From: Pseudomonas sp.
GTDB taxonomy: Bacteria; Pseudomonadota; Gammaproteobacteria; Pseudomonadales; Pseudomonadaceae
Assembly (NCBI RefSeq): GCF_017744435.1
Contig: NZ_JAGIBG010000030.1
Location: forward strand, 1-64,000
Direction of reading: 5' to 3'
DNA length: 64,000 nucleotides
The notes under the pieces were generated by a model. That model was not told the origin of the DNA. It did not search any database and was given only the letters and a program-made list of their open reading frames with translations. The translations under genes and the position numbers were made by a program. Positions 35,955 through 44,678 of this stretch are shown in pieces. Position 1 is the stretch's first letter, and the number at the start of each line of letters is the position of its first letter.

Positions 35955-36269
35955 CTAGCGATGTGGCAGCGTCCTGGATCTCGCCGAGTTGGCGGGGCGT
36001 TTCTTGTCCTTGAGCCAGATAATCTTTGCCGTTGCCGGTTCCGCTTGCGGGAATGTACCGGCGCAGGCATTGCGGCGTTCCGGGAGGGATTCCAGGTAGG
36101 CCTTGATCACTTCGAACTCTGCATGGCTCAAGCCACGCAACTCCAGCTCGGCTGGCATCTCGTCGCGTAATCTCACCGAGGTCCTGGCGACTTCCAGTGC
36201 CAGGCCAAGACGGTCGATCAGGCGTTCGTAAAGCTCCGGTTTGATTGCGGGTAGCTGCGTCTCTCCCAT
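35955..36269 (-). CDS. Hypothetical 104-residue protein
   Basis: I do not recognise this gene. A good ribosome site (GAGGTGA, about 5 bases before the ATG) supports translation. The N-terminal two thirds look like amphipathic helices (MGETQLPAIKPELYERLIDR, later HAEFEVIKAYLESLPERR). The C-terminal third is basic and polar with no signal peptide. A short palindrome AGATAA-AGA-TTATCT lies about 18-32 bases upstream of the start. It may be a small DNA- or protein-binding factor, but there is no direct evidence. Confidence 0.6.
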   Translation of the reverse strand: MGETQLPAIKPELYERLIDRLGLALEVARTSVRLRDEMPAELELRGLSHAEFEVIKAYLESLPERRNACAGTFPQAEPATAKIIWLKDKKRPANSARSRTLPHR

Positions 36270-36286
36270 CCGTTCACCTCATTGAA

Positions 36287-36301
36287 GATAAAGATTATCT
36301 C
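36287..36301. promoter_or_regulatory. Short palindrome upstream of the hypothetical gene
   Basis: AGATAA and TTATCT flank a 3-base centre. It lies in the 229-base space between divergent leuS and the hypothetical gene. It could be an operator, but the arms are only six bases long. Confidence 0.25.
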
Positions 36302-36442
36302 CCCCCACACCTGAGCTTAGCGTTGCTGCAAAAAGCAGCCGGATGCCGCGACCAGCGGGCATTCGCAATCAAGGTTTCCCACGATGCGCGGCGCTGCTGT
36401 ATGCTACGGCGTTCACTCTAAAACGACACCGGAGTGCCGGAC

Positions 36443-36460
36443 GCAGCGAGGTTCCGCTGC
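36443..36460 (+). promoter_or_regulatory. Small hairpin in the leuS leader
   Basis: GCAGCG-AGGTTC-CGCTGC forms a 6-bp stem 39 bases before the leuS ATG. There is no following T-run, so it is not a terminator. A role in leuS control is only a possibility. Confidence 0.3.
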
Positions 36461-36498
36461 CTGGAACAAGGTCTCTTCTCTCTCAGCAAAAAGTAGCC

Positions 36499-39105
36499 AT
36501 GCACGAACAATACACGCCCCGTGATATCGAAGCCGCCGCCCAGAACTTCTGGGACGAGCAACAATCGTTCGCTGTTACCGAACAGCCAGGTAAGGACACC
36601 TACTACTGCCTGTCGATGTTCCCGTACCCGAGCGGCAAGCTACACATGGGCCACGTGCGCAACTACACCATCGGTGACGTGATTGCCCGCTACCAGCGCA
36701 TGCTGGGCAAGAATGTCCTGCAGCCGATGGGCTGGGACGCCTTCGGCATGCCTGCGGAAAACGCGGCGATGAAGAACAACGTCGCCCCGGCCAAGTGGAC
36801 ATACGAAAACATCGACTACATGAAGACCCAGCTCAAGAGCCTGGGCCTGGCCATCGACTGGGCACGTGAAGTCACCACCTGCAAGCCGGACTACTACCGC
36901 TGGGAACAGTGGCTGTTCACCCGCCTGTTCGAGAAAGGCATCATCTACCGCAAGAACGGGACCGTGAACTGGGACCCGGCCGACCAGACCGTACTGGCCA
37001 ACGAGCAGGTCATCGACGGCCGTGGCTGGCGTTCGGGCGCGCTGATCGAGAAGCGCGAAATCCCGATGTACTACTTCCGCATCACCGACTACGCCGACGA
37101 GCTGCTGGAAAGCCTCGACGAGCTGCCGGGCTGGCCTGAGCAGGTCAAGACCATGCAGCGCAACTGGATCGGCAAGTCGCGCGGCATGGAAGTGCAGTTC
37201 CCGTTCGACCAGGCCAGCATTGGCCACGAAGGCACCCTGAAGGTCTTCACCACCCGTCCGGACACCCTGATGGGCGCCACCTACGTCGCCGTTGCCGCCG
37301 AGCACCCGCTGGCCACCCAGGCCGCCCAGGGCAACCCGGCGCTGCAGGCGTTCATCGACGAATGCAAGAGCGGCAGCGTCGCCGAGGCCGACATGGCCAC
37401 CCAGGAGAAGAAGGGCATGCCCACTTCCCTGTTCGTCGAGCACCCGCTGACCGGCGAGAAGCTGCCGGTGTGGGTCGCCAACTACGTGCTGATGCACTAC
37501 GGCGATGGCGCCGTGATGGCGGTGCCGGCCCACGACGAGCGCGACTTCGAGTTCGCCCACAAGTACAACCTGCCGGTCAAGGCCGTGGTGCGCACCAGCG
37601 CAGGCGATGACGTCGGCAGCGAGTGGCTCGCTGCCTATGGCGAGCATGGCCAGCTGATCAACTCCGCCGAGTTCGACGGTCTGGACTTCGCCGGTGCCTT
37701 CGACGCCATCGAAGCGGCCCTGATCCGCAAGGAGCTGGGCAAATCGCGTACCCAGTTCCGCCTGCGCGACTGGGGCATCAGCCGCCAGCGCTACTGGGGC
37801 TGCCCGATCCCGATCATCCACTGCCCGTCGTGCGGCGACGTGCCAGTGCCGGAAGACCAGCTGCCGGTCACCCTGCCGGAAAACGTGGTGCCGGACGGCG
37901 CCGGTTCGCCGCTGGCACGCATGCCCGAATTCTACGAATGCAGCTGCCCGAAATGCGGCGCCGCGGCCAAGCGCGAAACCGACACCATGGACACCTTCGT
38001 GGAATCGTCCTGGTACTTCGCCCGTTACGCTTCGCCGAACTACGAAGGTGGCATGGTCGACCCGAAAGCGGCCAACCACTGGCTGCCGGTCGACCAGTAC
38101 ATCGGTGGTATCGAGCACGCGATCCTGCACCTGCTGTACGCGCGCTTCTTCCACAAGCTGATGCGTGACGAGGGCCTGGTCACCTCCAACGAGCCGTTCA
38201 AGAACCTGCTGACCCAGGGCATGGTGGTCGCCGAGACCTACTACCGCGTGGCCAGCAACGGCGGCAAGGACTGGTTCAACCCGGCCGACGTCGAAATCGA
38301 GCGTGATGCCAAGGCCAAGATCATCGGCGCCCGCCTGAAGACCGACGGCTTGCCGGTGGAAATCGGCGGTACCGAGAAGATGTCGAAGTCGAAGAACAAC
38401 GGCGTCGACCCGCAATCGATGATCGACCAGTACGGCGCCGACACCTGCCGCCTGTTCATGATGTTCGCCTCGCCGCCTGACGCGAGCCTGGAGTGGTCCG
38501 ACTCTGGCGTCGAAGGTGCAAGCCGCTTCCTGCGCCGCGTCTGGCGCCTGGCCCAGGCTCACGTCGCCCAGGGCCTGCCGGGCAAGCTGGATGTCGCCGC
38601 CCTGGACGACGCACAGAAAGTCATTCGCCGCGCCATCCACGCTGCGATCAAGCAGGCCAGCACCGACGTGGGCCAGTTCCACAAATTCAACACCGCCATC
38701 GCCCAGGTGATGACCGTGATGAACGTGCTGGAAAAGGCCCCGCAAGCCACCGAGCAGGACCGTGCCCTGTTGCAGGAAGGCCTGGAGGCCGTGACCCTGC
38801 TGCTGGCGCCGATCACCCCGCACATCTCCCACGAGCTGTGGAAGCAGCTGGGCCACGATCAGGCCGTCATCGACGCTGGCTGGCCGGCAGTCGACGACAG
38901 CGCCCTGGTACAGGACAGCATCACCCTGGTGGTGCAGGTCAACGGCAAGCTGCGCGGCCAGGTGGAAATGCCGGCCGCCGCCAGCCGCGAGGAAGTCGAA
39001 GCCGCTGCCCGCAGCAACGAAAATGTCCTGCGCTTCATTGATGGCCTGACCATCCGCAAGGTCATCGTGGTACCGGGCAAACTGGTCAACATCGTCGCCA
39101 ACTGA
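36499..39105 (+). CDS. leuS: Leucyl-tRNA synthetase
   Basis: The 868-residue class Ia synthetase has the HIGH-type motif in YPSGKLHMGHVRNYTIGDV (about residues 43-61), the CP1 editing domain with TTRPDTLMGATYVA and the GDGAVMAVPAHDERD hydrolytic region, and the KMSKS loop in EKMSKSKNNGVDP. The start ATG is that of MHEQYTPR; the 52-codon in-frame extension upstream is not family-like. It starts the leuS-lptE-holA unit. A very long open frame on the opposite strand is a shadow of its codon use. Confidence 0.97.
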   Translation: MHEQYTPRDIEAAAQNFWDEQQSFAVTEQPGKDTYYCLSMFPYPSGKLHMGHVRNYTIGDVIARYQRMLGKNVLQPMGWDAFGMPAENAAMKNNVAPAKWTYENIDYMKTQLKSLGLAIDWAREVTTCKPDYYRWEQWLFTRLFEKGIIYRKNGTVNWDPADQTVLANEQVIDGRGWRSGALIEKREIPMYYFRITDYADELLESLDELPGWPEQVKTMQRNWIGKSRGMEVQFPFDQASIGHEGTLKVFTTRPDTLMGATYVAVAAEHPLATQAAQGNPALQAFIDECKSGSVAEADMATQEKKGMPTSLFVEHPLTGEKLPVWVANYVLMHYGDGAVMAVPAHDERDFEFAHKYNLPVKAVVRTSAGDDVGSEWLAAYGEHGQLINSAEFDGLDFAGAFDAIEAALIRKELGKSRTQFRLRDWGISRQRYWGCPIPIIHCPSCGDVPVPEDQLPVTLPENVVPDGAGSPLARMPEFYECSCPKCGAAAKRETDTMDTFVESSWYFARYASPNYEGGMVDPKAANHWLPVDQYIGGIEHAILHLLYARFFHKLMRDEGLVTSNEPFKNLLTQGMVVAETYYRVASNGGKDWFNPADVEIERDAKAKIIGARLKTDGLPVEIGGTEKMSKSKNNGVDPQSMIDQYGADTCRLFMMFASPPDASLEWSDSGVEGASRFLRRVWRLAQAHVAQGLPGKLDVAALDDAQKVIRRAIHAAIKQASTDVGQFHKFNTAIAQVMTVMNVLEKAPQATEQDRALLQEGLEAVTLLLAPITPHISHELWKQLGHDQAVIDAGWPAVDDSALVQDSITLVVQVNGKLRGQVEMPAAASREEVEAAARSNENVLRFIDGLTIRKVIVVPGKLVNIVAN

Positions 39106-39166
39106 TGGCAACGCCCACCTGCACAGCGTGCGGGTGGGCGGTATCGGCCCACAAGGGAGCAACAAC

Positions 39167-39772
39167 ATGATCAAACGCAATCTGCTGGTAATGGGCCTGG
39201 CTGTCCTGCTCAGCGCCTGCGGTTTCCAGCTGCGCGGCACCGGCACCAACGCAATGAGCGTCAAGGAGATGGACGTCAGCGCACGCAACGCCTACGGCCA
39301 GACCGTGGTGCAACTGCGCGAGATACTGAAGCGCAGTGGCGTCAACGTCCACGCCGGCGCACCGTATCGCCTGGTCCTGACCAACGAGCAGGAAAACTCG
39401 CGCTCGGCCACCTATACCGGTGGTAACCGCACCGCCGAGTACGAACTCACCACCATCCTCAACTACAGCATCCTGGGCCTGAACAACCTCGAACTGCTGA
39501 GCGACAAGGTGGAAGTGCGCAAGGTTTACGTGCGTGACGGTTCCAACATCACCGGCTCCGATCAGGAAGCCCTGCGCTCGCGCGAAGAAATGCGTCGCGA
39601 CCTGGTACAGTCGATGGTCGCGCGCCTGCAACTGCTGAGCCCTTCGCAGCTCGATGAGCTGCAACGCAAGGCAGACGCACGGGCCAAGGCCGAAGCCGAT
39701 GCACTGGAGGCAGCACGCCGCCAGCAGGCGGAAACGCCGCAGCAGTCGCCTCTGGAAATCCCGGGCAACTAA
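39167..39772 (+). CDS. lptE: LPS-assembly lipoprotein LptE
   Basis: The 201-residue outer-membrane lipoprotein has a signal peptide ending in the lipobox LLSAC (Cys at about 18), followed by GFQLRGTGTNAM, as usual in LptE. It plugs the LptD barrel and helps place lipopolysaccharide in the outer leaflet. The C-terminal tail is rich in alanine and glutamine. An AGGGAGC site precedes the ATG. It lies between leuS and holA as in many gammaproteobacteria. Confidence 0.95.
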   Translation: MIKRNLLVMGLAVLLSACGFQLRGTGTNAMSVKEMDVSARNAYGQTVVQLREILKRSGVNVHAGAPYRLVLTNEQENSRSATYTGGNRTAEYELTTILNYSILGLNNLELLSDKVEVRKVYVRDGSNITGSDQEALRSREEMRRDLVQSMVARLQLLSPSQLDELQRKADARAKAEADALEAARRQQAETPQQSPLEIPGN

Positions 39773-39809
39773 GCCCGAGCGGGGCATTCCGGTGCCCCGC
39801 CTGTTCCCC

Positions 39810-40847
39810 ATGAAGCTCGCCCCCGCCCAACTCAACAAGCACCTGCAAGGCAGCCTGGCCCCGGTCTATGTGGTCAGCGGCGATGACCCGCTGCTGTGCC
39901 AGGAAGCCGCCGACGCCATCCGCAATGCGGCGCGCCAGCAAGGCTTTGACGAACGCCAGGTATTCAGCGCCGACGCCAACTTCGACTGGGGCACCCTGCT
40001 GCAAGCGGGTGCCAGCTTGTCGCTCTTTGCCCAGCGGCGCCTGCTGGAGCTGCGCCTGCCGTCGGGCAAGCCCGGCGACAAGGGCGCGGCGGCGCTCATG
40101 GAGTATTGCGCCAGGCCCGCCGAAGACACCCTGCTGCTGATTAGCCTGCCCAAGCTCGATGGCAACGCGCAGAAGACCAAGTGGGGCAAGGCCCTGATCG
40201 AAGGTGCCCACTGCCAGTTCATCCAGATCTGGCCGGTGGATGCCCAGCAATTACCCCAGTGGATCAACCAGCGCCTGTCCCAGGCCGGGCTGTCGGCCCA
40301 ACGCGATGCCGTCGACCTGATCGCCGCGCGGGTCGAAGGCAACTTGCTGGCCGCTGCCCAGGAAATCGAAAAGCTCAAGCTGTTGGCAGAAGGCAACCAG
40401 ATCACCGTAGAAACGGTGCAGGCGGCCGTGGCCGACAGTGCGCGCTTCGATGTCTTCGGGCTGGTTGACGCCATCCTCAATGGCGAAGCTGCCCATGCCC
40501 TGCGCATGCTCGAAGGCCTGCGCGGAGAAGGCGTGGAACCTCCGGTGATTCTCTGGGCACTGGCCCGTGAACTGCGCCTGCTGGCCGGGCTGGCGCAACA
40601 GTTCAGCCAAGGTGTGCCGCTGGACAAGGCGTTCAGCCAGGCGCGCCCGCCAGTGTGGGACAAACGCCGACCATTGGTCAGCAAGGCCCTGCAGCGTCTC
40701 TCGGCTCAGCGTTGGGCGCAACTGCTGCAGGATGCCCAGCGTATCGATGCGCAGATCAAGGGGCAGGCCGAGGGGTCGCCCTGGACCGGGTTGTCGCGGT
40801 TGGCGCTGTTGATGGCTGGCCAGCGATTGGTGCTTCCTTCGGAATAG
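39810..40847 (+). CDS. holA: DNA polymerase III delta subunit
   Basis: The 345-residue clamp-loader subunit opens the beta clamp. It begins MKLAPAQLNKHLQGSLAPVY and contains VVSGDDPLLCQEAADAIR, as in HolA. The middle has the AAA+-like region (LNGEAAHALRMLEGLRGEGVEP), and the C-terminal collar domain follows. The ATG is 37 bases after the lptE stop. It is followed by a composite REP element. Confidence 0.95.
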   Translation: MKLAPAQLNKHLQGSLAPVYVVSGDDPLLCQEAADAIRNAARQQGFDERQVFSADANFDWGTLLQAGASLSLFAQRRLLELRLPSGKPGDKGAAALMEYCARPAEDTLLLISLPKLDGNAQKTKWGKALIEGAHCQFIQIWPVDAQQLPQWINQRLSQAGLSAQRDAVDLIAARVEGNLLAAAQEIEKLKLLAEGNQITVETVQAAVADSARFDVFGLVDAILNGEAAHALRMLEGLRGEGVEPPVILWALARELRLLAGLAQQFSQGVPLDKAFSQARPPVWDKRRPLVSKALQRLSAQRWAQLLQDAQRIDAQIKGQAEGSPWTGLSRLALLMAGQRLVLPSE

Positions 40848-40857
40848 CTGAGGGCGT

Positions 40858-40960
40858 TGTGGGAGCGGGTTTATCGATGCGTCGAACCGCCGCGAACACC
40901 GGCAAAGCCGGTGCCATCCACCGCGTCGCCTGCTTCGCGGCTAAAGCCGCTCCCACAGGG
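40858..40960. repeat. Composite REP mosaic element, second copy
   Basis: In order there are an extended REP (GTGGGAGCGGGTTTATCGAT, then GCGTCGAACCGCCGCGAA), a small hairpin ACCGGCAAAGCCGGT, a linker GCCATCCACCGCGTCGCC, and a canonical REP (TGCTTCGCGGCTAAAGCCGC). Every part matches the reverse complement of the element at 9613-9719 with scattered changes, including compensating ones in the stems. Confidence 0.87.
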
Positions 40961-41063
40961 ATCTCGCAGCTCTCAAGGCGTTGTCATAAGCACAATCTAT
41001 TTGCTCTGCCCCGTTCCCAGGCCTAAAGTTCGCCCCGAAACTCACCCAATCGGGAACCCCGCC

Positions 41064-41228
41064 ATGAGCAAGAAGCCGAAAAAGCACGGCCCCAACAAGG
41101 CCAAGTCGATCATCGCCCAACCGCTGTTCCGCTGCCGCCAGGAACAACCGGAAAAGGGCAAAGGCAGCTACCGCCGCGAAGCCTTCCAATCGAGAGATTG
41201 GGAGGCTTCTTACTTTTTGGCCGCATGA
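41064..41228 (+). CDS. arfA: Alternative ribosome-rescue factor ArfA
   Basis: The 54-residue protein has a lysine-rich N terminus, then the ArfA core QPLFRCRQEQPEKGKGSY followed by RRE. ArfA binds ribosomes stalled on nonstop mRNA and recruits release factor RF2. A terminator hairpin lies within the last quarter of the coding region (41178-41218), so most messages should be nonstop and the product kept low by trans-translation. The residues after the hairpin (DWEASYFLAA) are expected to be absent from the active form. The gene is transcribed downstream of holA and the REP element. Confidence 0.92.
   Translation: MSKKPKKHGPNKAKSIIAQPLFRCRQEQPEKGKGSYRREAFQSRDWEASYFLAA
41178..41218 (+). terminator. 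Intragenic terminator / RNase III-type hairpin of arfA
   Basis: The arms GAAGCCTTCCAATC (41178-41191) and GATTGGGAGGCTTC (41196-41209) pair over 14 bp with one G-U and a GAGA loop, followed by TTACTTTTT. It sits inside arfA, before the stop codon. This is the known self-limiting design of arfA genes. Confidence 0.9.
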
Positions 41229-41288
41229 AAGCATCGCAAGCGCAGGCATGGTATGGTCGGCACCTGACCTGCAATTCTGGATCTGTGC

Positions 41289-42605
41289 ATGCTCTTGAGT
41301 CTTCTCCCCCGTTGGAATTCCCGCCAGTTGCTCGCGGCCTCCAGCTTCATCCTGCTCGTCGCCTGCGCGGAAAAACCCACCGCCGCCGACGCCCTGCCGC
41401 TGGCCCCCGCCCAGCCTGCCCCGGTCGTTACCCTGCCTGGCGCCACGCCCGACGTCAGCACTGAAATCCAGCCGCTGCAAACCTTCGCCCAATGGCAAGC
41501 CGGTTTCCGCCAACAAGCGCTGCAGGCCGGCATCGCGGCAGGCACCTTCGATCGCGCGTTCCTCGGTGTCACGCCAGACATGGATGTGATCAAGGCCGAC
41601 CGCAGCCAACCCGAATTCACCCGCCCGGTATGGGAATACCTGGATGGCGCGCTGTCGCCCCTGCGCGTGCGCAACGGCAAGAAACTGCTGGAACAGAACG
41701 CCGAACTGCTGACCCGCATCGAGCAACGCTATGGCGTCGACCGCCAGGCGCTGGTCGCGGTGTGGGGCATGGAGAGCAACTTCGGCCAGTTCCAGGGCAG
41801 CAAGTCGGTGATCCGCTCGCTGGCGACCCTGGCCTATGAAGGGCGTCGTCCTCAGTTCGCCCAGGACCAGCTGATCGCCGCCCTGCAGATCATCCAGCAT
41901 GGCGATATCCAGCCTGAGGCCATGCGTGGTTCGTGGGCCGGCGCCATGGGCCAGACCCAGTTCATCCCGACCACCTACAACACCTATGCGGTGGACTTCG
42001 ACGGTGACGGCCGTCGCGATATCTGGAACAGCACGCCCGACGCCCTGGCCTCGACAGCCAACTACCTGCAAAGCTCGGGCTGGAAGCATGGCCAGCCATG
42101 GGGCTTCGAAGTGCAGGTACCAGCAGGCTTCGACTACTGGCAGGCCGACGGCGCGCTGCGCAAGCCGGTCTACGAGTGGCTACAGATGGGCGTGAAACTA
42201 CCGGCGGGTACCCAGCTGCCTGCCGGCAGCAACCAGCTGTCAGCGGCCCTGCTGTTGCCGGCGGGTGCCCGTGGGCCGGCGTTCCTGGTGCTGGACAACT
42301 TCCGCGCGATCCTCAAGTACAACAACTCGTCGTCCTATGCCCTGGCGGTGAGCCTGCTGGGTGATCGCTTCTCGGGTTGGGGCTTCATCAACGGCAGCTG
42401 GCCGAAAGAAGACCTGCCTTTGAGCCGTAGTGAACGGATGGAGCTGCAGAATCTGCTGAATACCAGCGGGCATGAAGCGGGGAACCCGGATGGCATCATC
42501 GGGGCCAATACCCGCAAGGCCATTCGCAATGCCCAGCAGCAGCTGGGGTGGCCGGCGGACGGTTATCCGACCCACAAACTGCTCGACAGCCTGCGTCAGC
42601 GCTGA
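41289..42605 (+). CDS. MltB-family lytic murein transglycosylase with peptidoglycan-binding domain
   Basis: The 438-residue predicted lipoprotein has a lipobox LVAC at about residue 26. The transglycosylase domain has the catalytic Glu in VAVWGMESNFGQFQGSKSV, then AMGQTQFIPTTYNTYAVDFD. A C-terminal PG_binding_1 domain (NPDGIIGANTRKAIRNAQQQ) follows. It cleaves glycan strands to form 1,6-anhydro-muramic ends in the periplasm. It is a paralogue of the mltB gene at 48 kb, which lacks the C-terminal binding domain. Confidence 0.92.
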   Translation: MLLSLLPRWNSRQLLAASSFILLVACAEKPTAADALPLAPAQPAPVVTLPGATPDVSTEIQPLQTFAQWQAGFRQQALQAGIAAGTFDRAFLGVTPDMDVIKADRSQPEFTRPVWEYLDGALSPLRVRNGKKLLEQNAELLTRIEQRYGVDRQALVAVWGMESNFGQFQGSKSVIRSLATLAYEGRRPQFAQDQLIAALQIIQHGDIQPEAMRGSWAGAMGQTQFIPTTYNTYAVDFDGDGRRDIWNSTPDALASTANYLQSSGWKHGQPWGFEVQVPAGFDYWQADGALRKPVYEWLQMGVKLPAGTQLPAGSNQLSAALLLPAGARGPAFLVLDNFRAILKYNNSSSYALAVSLLGDRFSGWGFINGSWPKEDLPLSRSERMELQNLLNTSGHEAGNPDGIIGANTRKAIRNAQQQLGWPADGYPTHKLLDSLRQR

Positions 42606-42612
42606 TGCACCT

Positions 42613-42631
42613 GGGGCCGCTTTGCGGCCCC
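42613..42631. terminator. Hairpin between convergent transglycosylase and LD-carboxypeptidase genes
   Basis: GGGGCCGC-TTT-GCGGCCCC is a perfect 8-bp stem just after the transglycosylase stop. The flanking T-runs are poor on both strands, so termination may be inefficient or bidirectional. Confidence 0.6.
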
Positions 42632-42638
42632 GGCTATT

Positions 42639-43577
42639 TCAAGCTCTGAACAGGTCCTGCCCCAGCACCAGTGTCTGCCTCTCGCTGTCCAGCCTCACCA
42701 AGGCCCCCAGCGGCAAGCACACATTCGGATCACAATGCCCGCTGCGCCATCCGGCCAGCACCGGCACGCCCAGCGGCCCGAAAGTCTCCTCCAGCAGCGG
42801 CGCCAGCGCCGCGACGGTAATCCCGGCAAAATCCCCCACCAGCACGCCCTTGATGCCCTCCAGCTTGCCTGCGAGGCGCAACTGGGTCAGCAGACGATCC
42901 ACACGATACAGCGGCTCGTTGACGTCCTCGATGAACAGGATGCAGTCCCGGGTATCGATTTCCGCCACCGTCCCCAGGGTCGCCCCCAGCATCGACAGAT
43001 TTCCCCCCAGCAAGCGCCCACTGGCGACACCGGGCACCACGCAGTTCAAGGCGAAATCAGCCGGATGGACAATTTCATCCCCCTCTCCCAAAAGCCCACC
43101 CAATTGCGCCAGCAGCGACGACTCGGTCGGTTGCAACTTGGCACCCAGCAGGTCGGCATTGAGCATCGCGCCGTGGAAGGTGATCAGCCCGGTACGCTGA
43201 TAGATCGCCGTGTGCAGCGCAGTGATATCGCTGTAGCCGATCAGCGGCTTGGGGTTGCGGCGGATCAGCTCGAAATCGAGCCGATCGAGCAGGCGCATGC
43301 TGCCATAACCACCGCGCATGCACAGGATCGCGTCGACCTCCGGATCGGCAAAGGCCGCATGCAAGTCTTGCAGGCGCTGCTCATCGCTACCGGCCAGATA
43401 GCCCTCGGCCTCATAGACGCCTGGGTAGATCCGGCAGCGGTAGCCACGCTCGGCGAACCACTGGCCAGCCTTCTGCGCATCCAGACGCGCCGGCCCGGCC
43501 GGGGCGACGATGGCGAAGCAGGCATTGTCCGCCAGCACCTTGGGCAAAAGGGATTCCATGGTTTCAGCGCAATTCAT
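42639..43577 (-). CDS. ldcA: Muramoyltetrapeptide LD-carboxypeptidase
   Basis: The 312-residue S66-family peptidase removes the terminal D-Ala from tetrapeptides during murein recycling. The nucleophile Ser is in CMRGGYGSMRLLDRL, and the Glu and His of the Ser-Glu-His triad lie in the C-terminal half (FIEDVNEPLYRVDR, WRSGHCDPN). AAAGGAG stands 5 bases before the chosen ATG. It is transcribed alone between two terminator hairpins. Confidence 0.93.
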   Translation of the reverse strand: MNCAETMESLLPKVLADNACFAIVAPAGPARLDAQKAGQWFAERGYRCRIYPGVYEAEGYLAGSDEQRLQDLHAAFADPEVDAILCMRGGYGSMRLLDRLDFELIRRNPKPLIGYSDITALHTAIYQRTGLITFHGAMLNADLLGAKLQPTESSLLAQLGGLLGEGDEIVHPADFALNCVVPGVASGRLLGGNLSMLGATLGTVAEIDTRDCILFIEDVNEPLYRVDRLLTQLRLAGKLEGIKGVLVGDFAGITVAALAPLLEETFGPLGVPVLAGWRSGHCDPNVCLPLGALVRLDSERQTLVLGQDLFRA

Positions 43578-43599
43578 CGCAGCTCCTTTCTATACCGCA

Positions 43600-43641
43600 A
43601 AAACAAAAATGCCGATGCCGCCTCTCAGCGCGCATCGGCAT
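43600..43641 (-). terminator. Rho-independent terminator of lipA
   Basis: On the minus strand, ATGCCGATGC and GCATCGGCAT form a 10-bp stem with a 13-base loop, followed by TTTTTGTTT. It comes 18 bases after the lipA stop and closes the lipB-lipA transcription unit. Confidence 0.88.
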
Positions 43642-43659
43642 GGTCAGCTCAAGCCCGGA

Positions 43660-44676
43660 TCAGAGCTTGATCTTGGCTTCGTGAGCCTGCTGGTCGGCGT
43701 GGTACGACGAACGTACCAGCGGGCCCGAGGCGACGTTCTTGAAGCCCATCTTGTAGCCTTCCTCGGCGAACCAGGCGAAGGTGTCCGGATGGACGAAGCG
43801 CTGCACCGGCAGGTGGCTGCGCGACGGCTGCAGGTACTGGCCGAGGGTGAGCATGTCGATGTCATGCTCGCGCATGCGGTGCATCACTTCGATCACTTCC
43901 TCGTCGGTCTCGCCCAGGCCGAGCATCAGGCCCGACTTGGTCGGCACGTGCGGGACCATCTGCTTGAACTTCTGCAGCAGGTCCAGCGACCAGTCGTAGT
44001 CCGAACCCGGGCGCGCGGCCTTGTACAGGCGCGGTACGGTCTCGAGGTTGTGGTTGAACACGTCCGGCGGCGTTTGCGCGGTGATTTCCAGGGCGACGTC
44101 CATGCGGCCACGGTAGTCCGGCACCAGGGTTTCCAGCTGCACGCCCGGCGACAAGGCACGGATTTCGCGAATGCAGTCGGCGAAGTGCTGGGCACCACCG
44201 TCACGCAGGTCGTCACGGTCCACCGAGGTGATCACCACGTACTTCAGGCGCAGGTCGGCGATGGCCACGGCCAGGTTCTTCGGCTCGTCCAGGTCCAGCG
44301 GCTTCGGCCGACCGTGGCCGACGTCGCAGAACGGGCAGCGACGGGTGCAGATGTCGCCCATGATCATGAAGGTCGCGGTGCCACCAGAGAAGCACTCGCC
44401 CAGGTTCGGGCAGGACGCCTCTTCGCACACGCTGTGCAGCTTGTGCTTGCGCAGCAGCTGCTTGATGCGGTCGACTTCCGGGGATACCGGGATGCGCACG
44501 CGGATCCAGTCGGGCTTTTTCGGCAGTTCGTCGGTGGGGATGATCTTCACCGGGATACGCGCAACCTTTTCGGCGCCACGCAGTTTTACCCCGGCTTCCA
44601 CTTTCTTCGGCGCTGGGCGCGCGGTGGCATCCTGGGTAGGGATCAGGTTCGGCACGGCTTCTTGCACAGTTGTCAT
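43660..44676 (-). CDS. lipA: Lipoyl synthase
   Basis: The 338-residue radical SAM enzyme inserts two sulfurs into octanoyl groups on lipoyl domains. The auxiliary cluster cysteines lie in CEEASCPNLGEC, and the radical SAM cysteines in CTRRCPFCDVGHG. The RSSYHADQQA end contains the conserved C-terminal serine motif. It is 2 bases downstream of lipB, so protein lipoylation is encoded in one unit. Confidence 0.97.
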   Translation of the reverse strand: MTTVQEAVPNLIPTQDATARPAPKKVEAGVKLRGAEKVARIPVKIIPTDELPKKPDWIRVRIPVSPEVDRIKQLLRKHKLHSVCEEASCPNLGECFSGGTATFMIMGDICTRRCPFCDVGHGRPKPLDLDEPKNLAVAIADLRLKYVVITSVDRDDLRDGGAQHFADCIREIRALSPGVQLETLVPDYRGRMDVALEITAQTPPDVFNHNLETVPRLYKAARPGSDYDWSLDLLQKFKQMVPHVPTKSGLMLGLGETDEEVIEVMHRMREHDIDMLTLGQYLQPSRSHLPVQRFVHPDTFAWFAEEGYKMGFKNVASGPLVRSSYHADQQAHEAKIKL

Positions 44677-44678
44677 AT

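Noticed and set aside
35852..36070. 72-codon frame on the minus strand overlapping the hypothetical gene
   Set aside because: It overlaps the better supported frame with its ribosome site, is arginine-rich, and has no initiation signal.
36343..36498. Leucine leader peptide ahead of leuS
   Set aside because: The in-frame upstream codons contain few leucines, no attenuator with a T-run follows, and no independent ribosome site is visible.
36640..39288. An 882-codon open frame opposite leuS
   Set aside because: It lies entirely antisense to the well-supported leuS, its translation is rich in Val, His, Gly, Asp and Gln as expected from the complement of GC-rich codons, and it has no recognisable domain. 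It is a codon-bias shadow.
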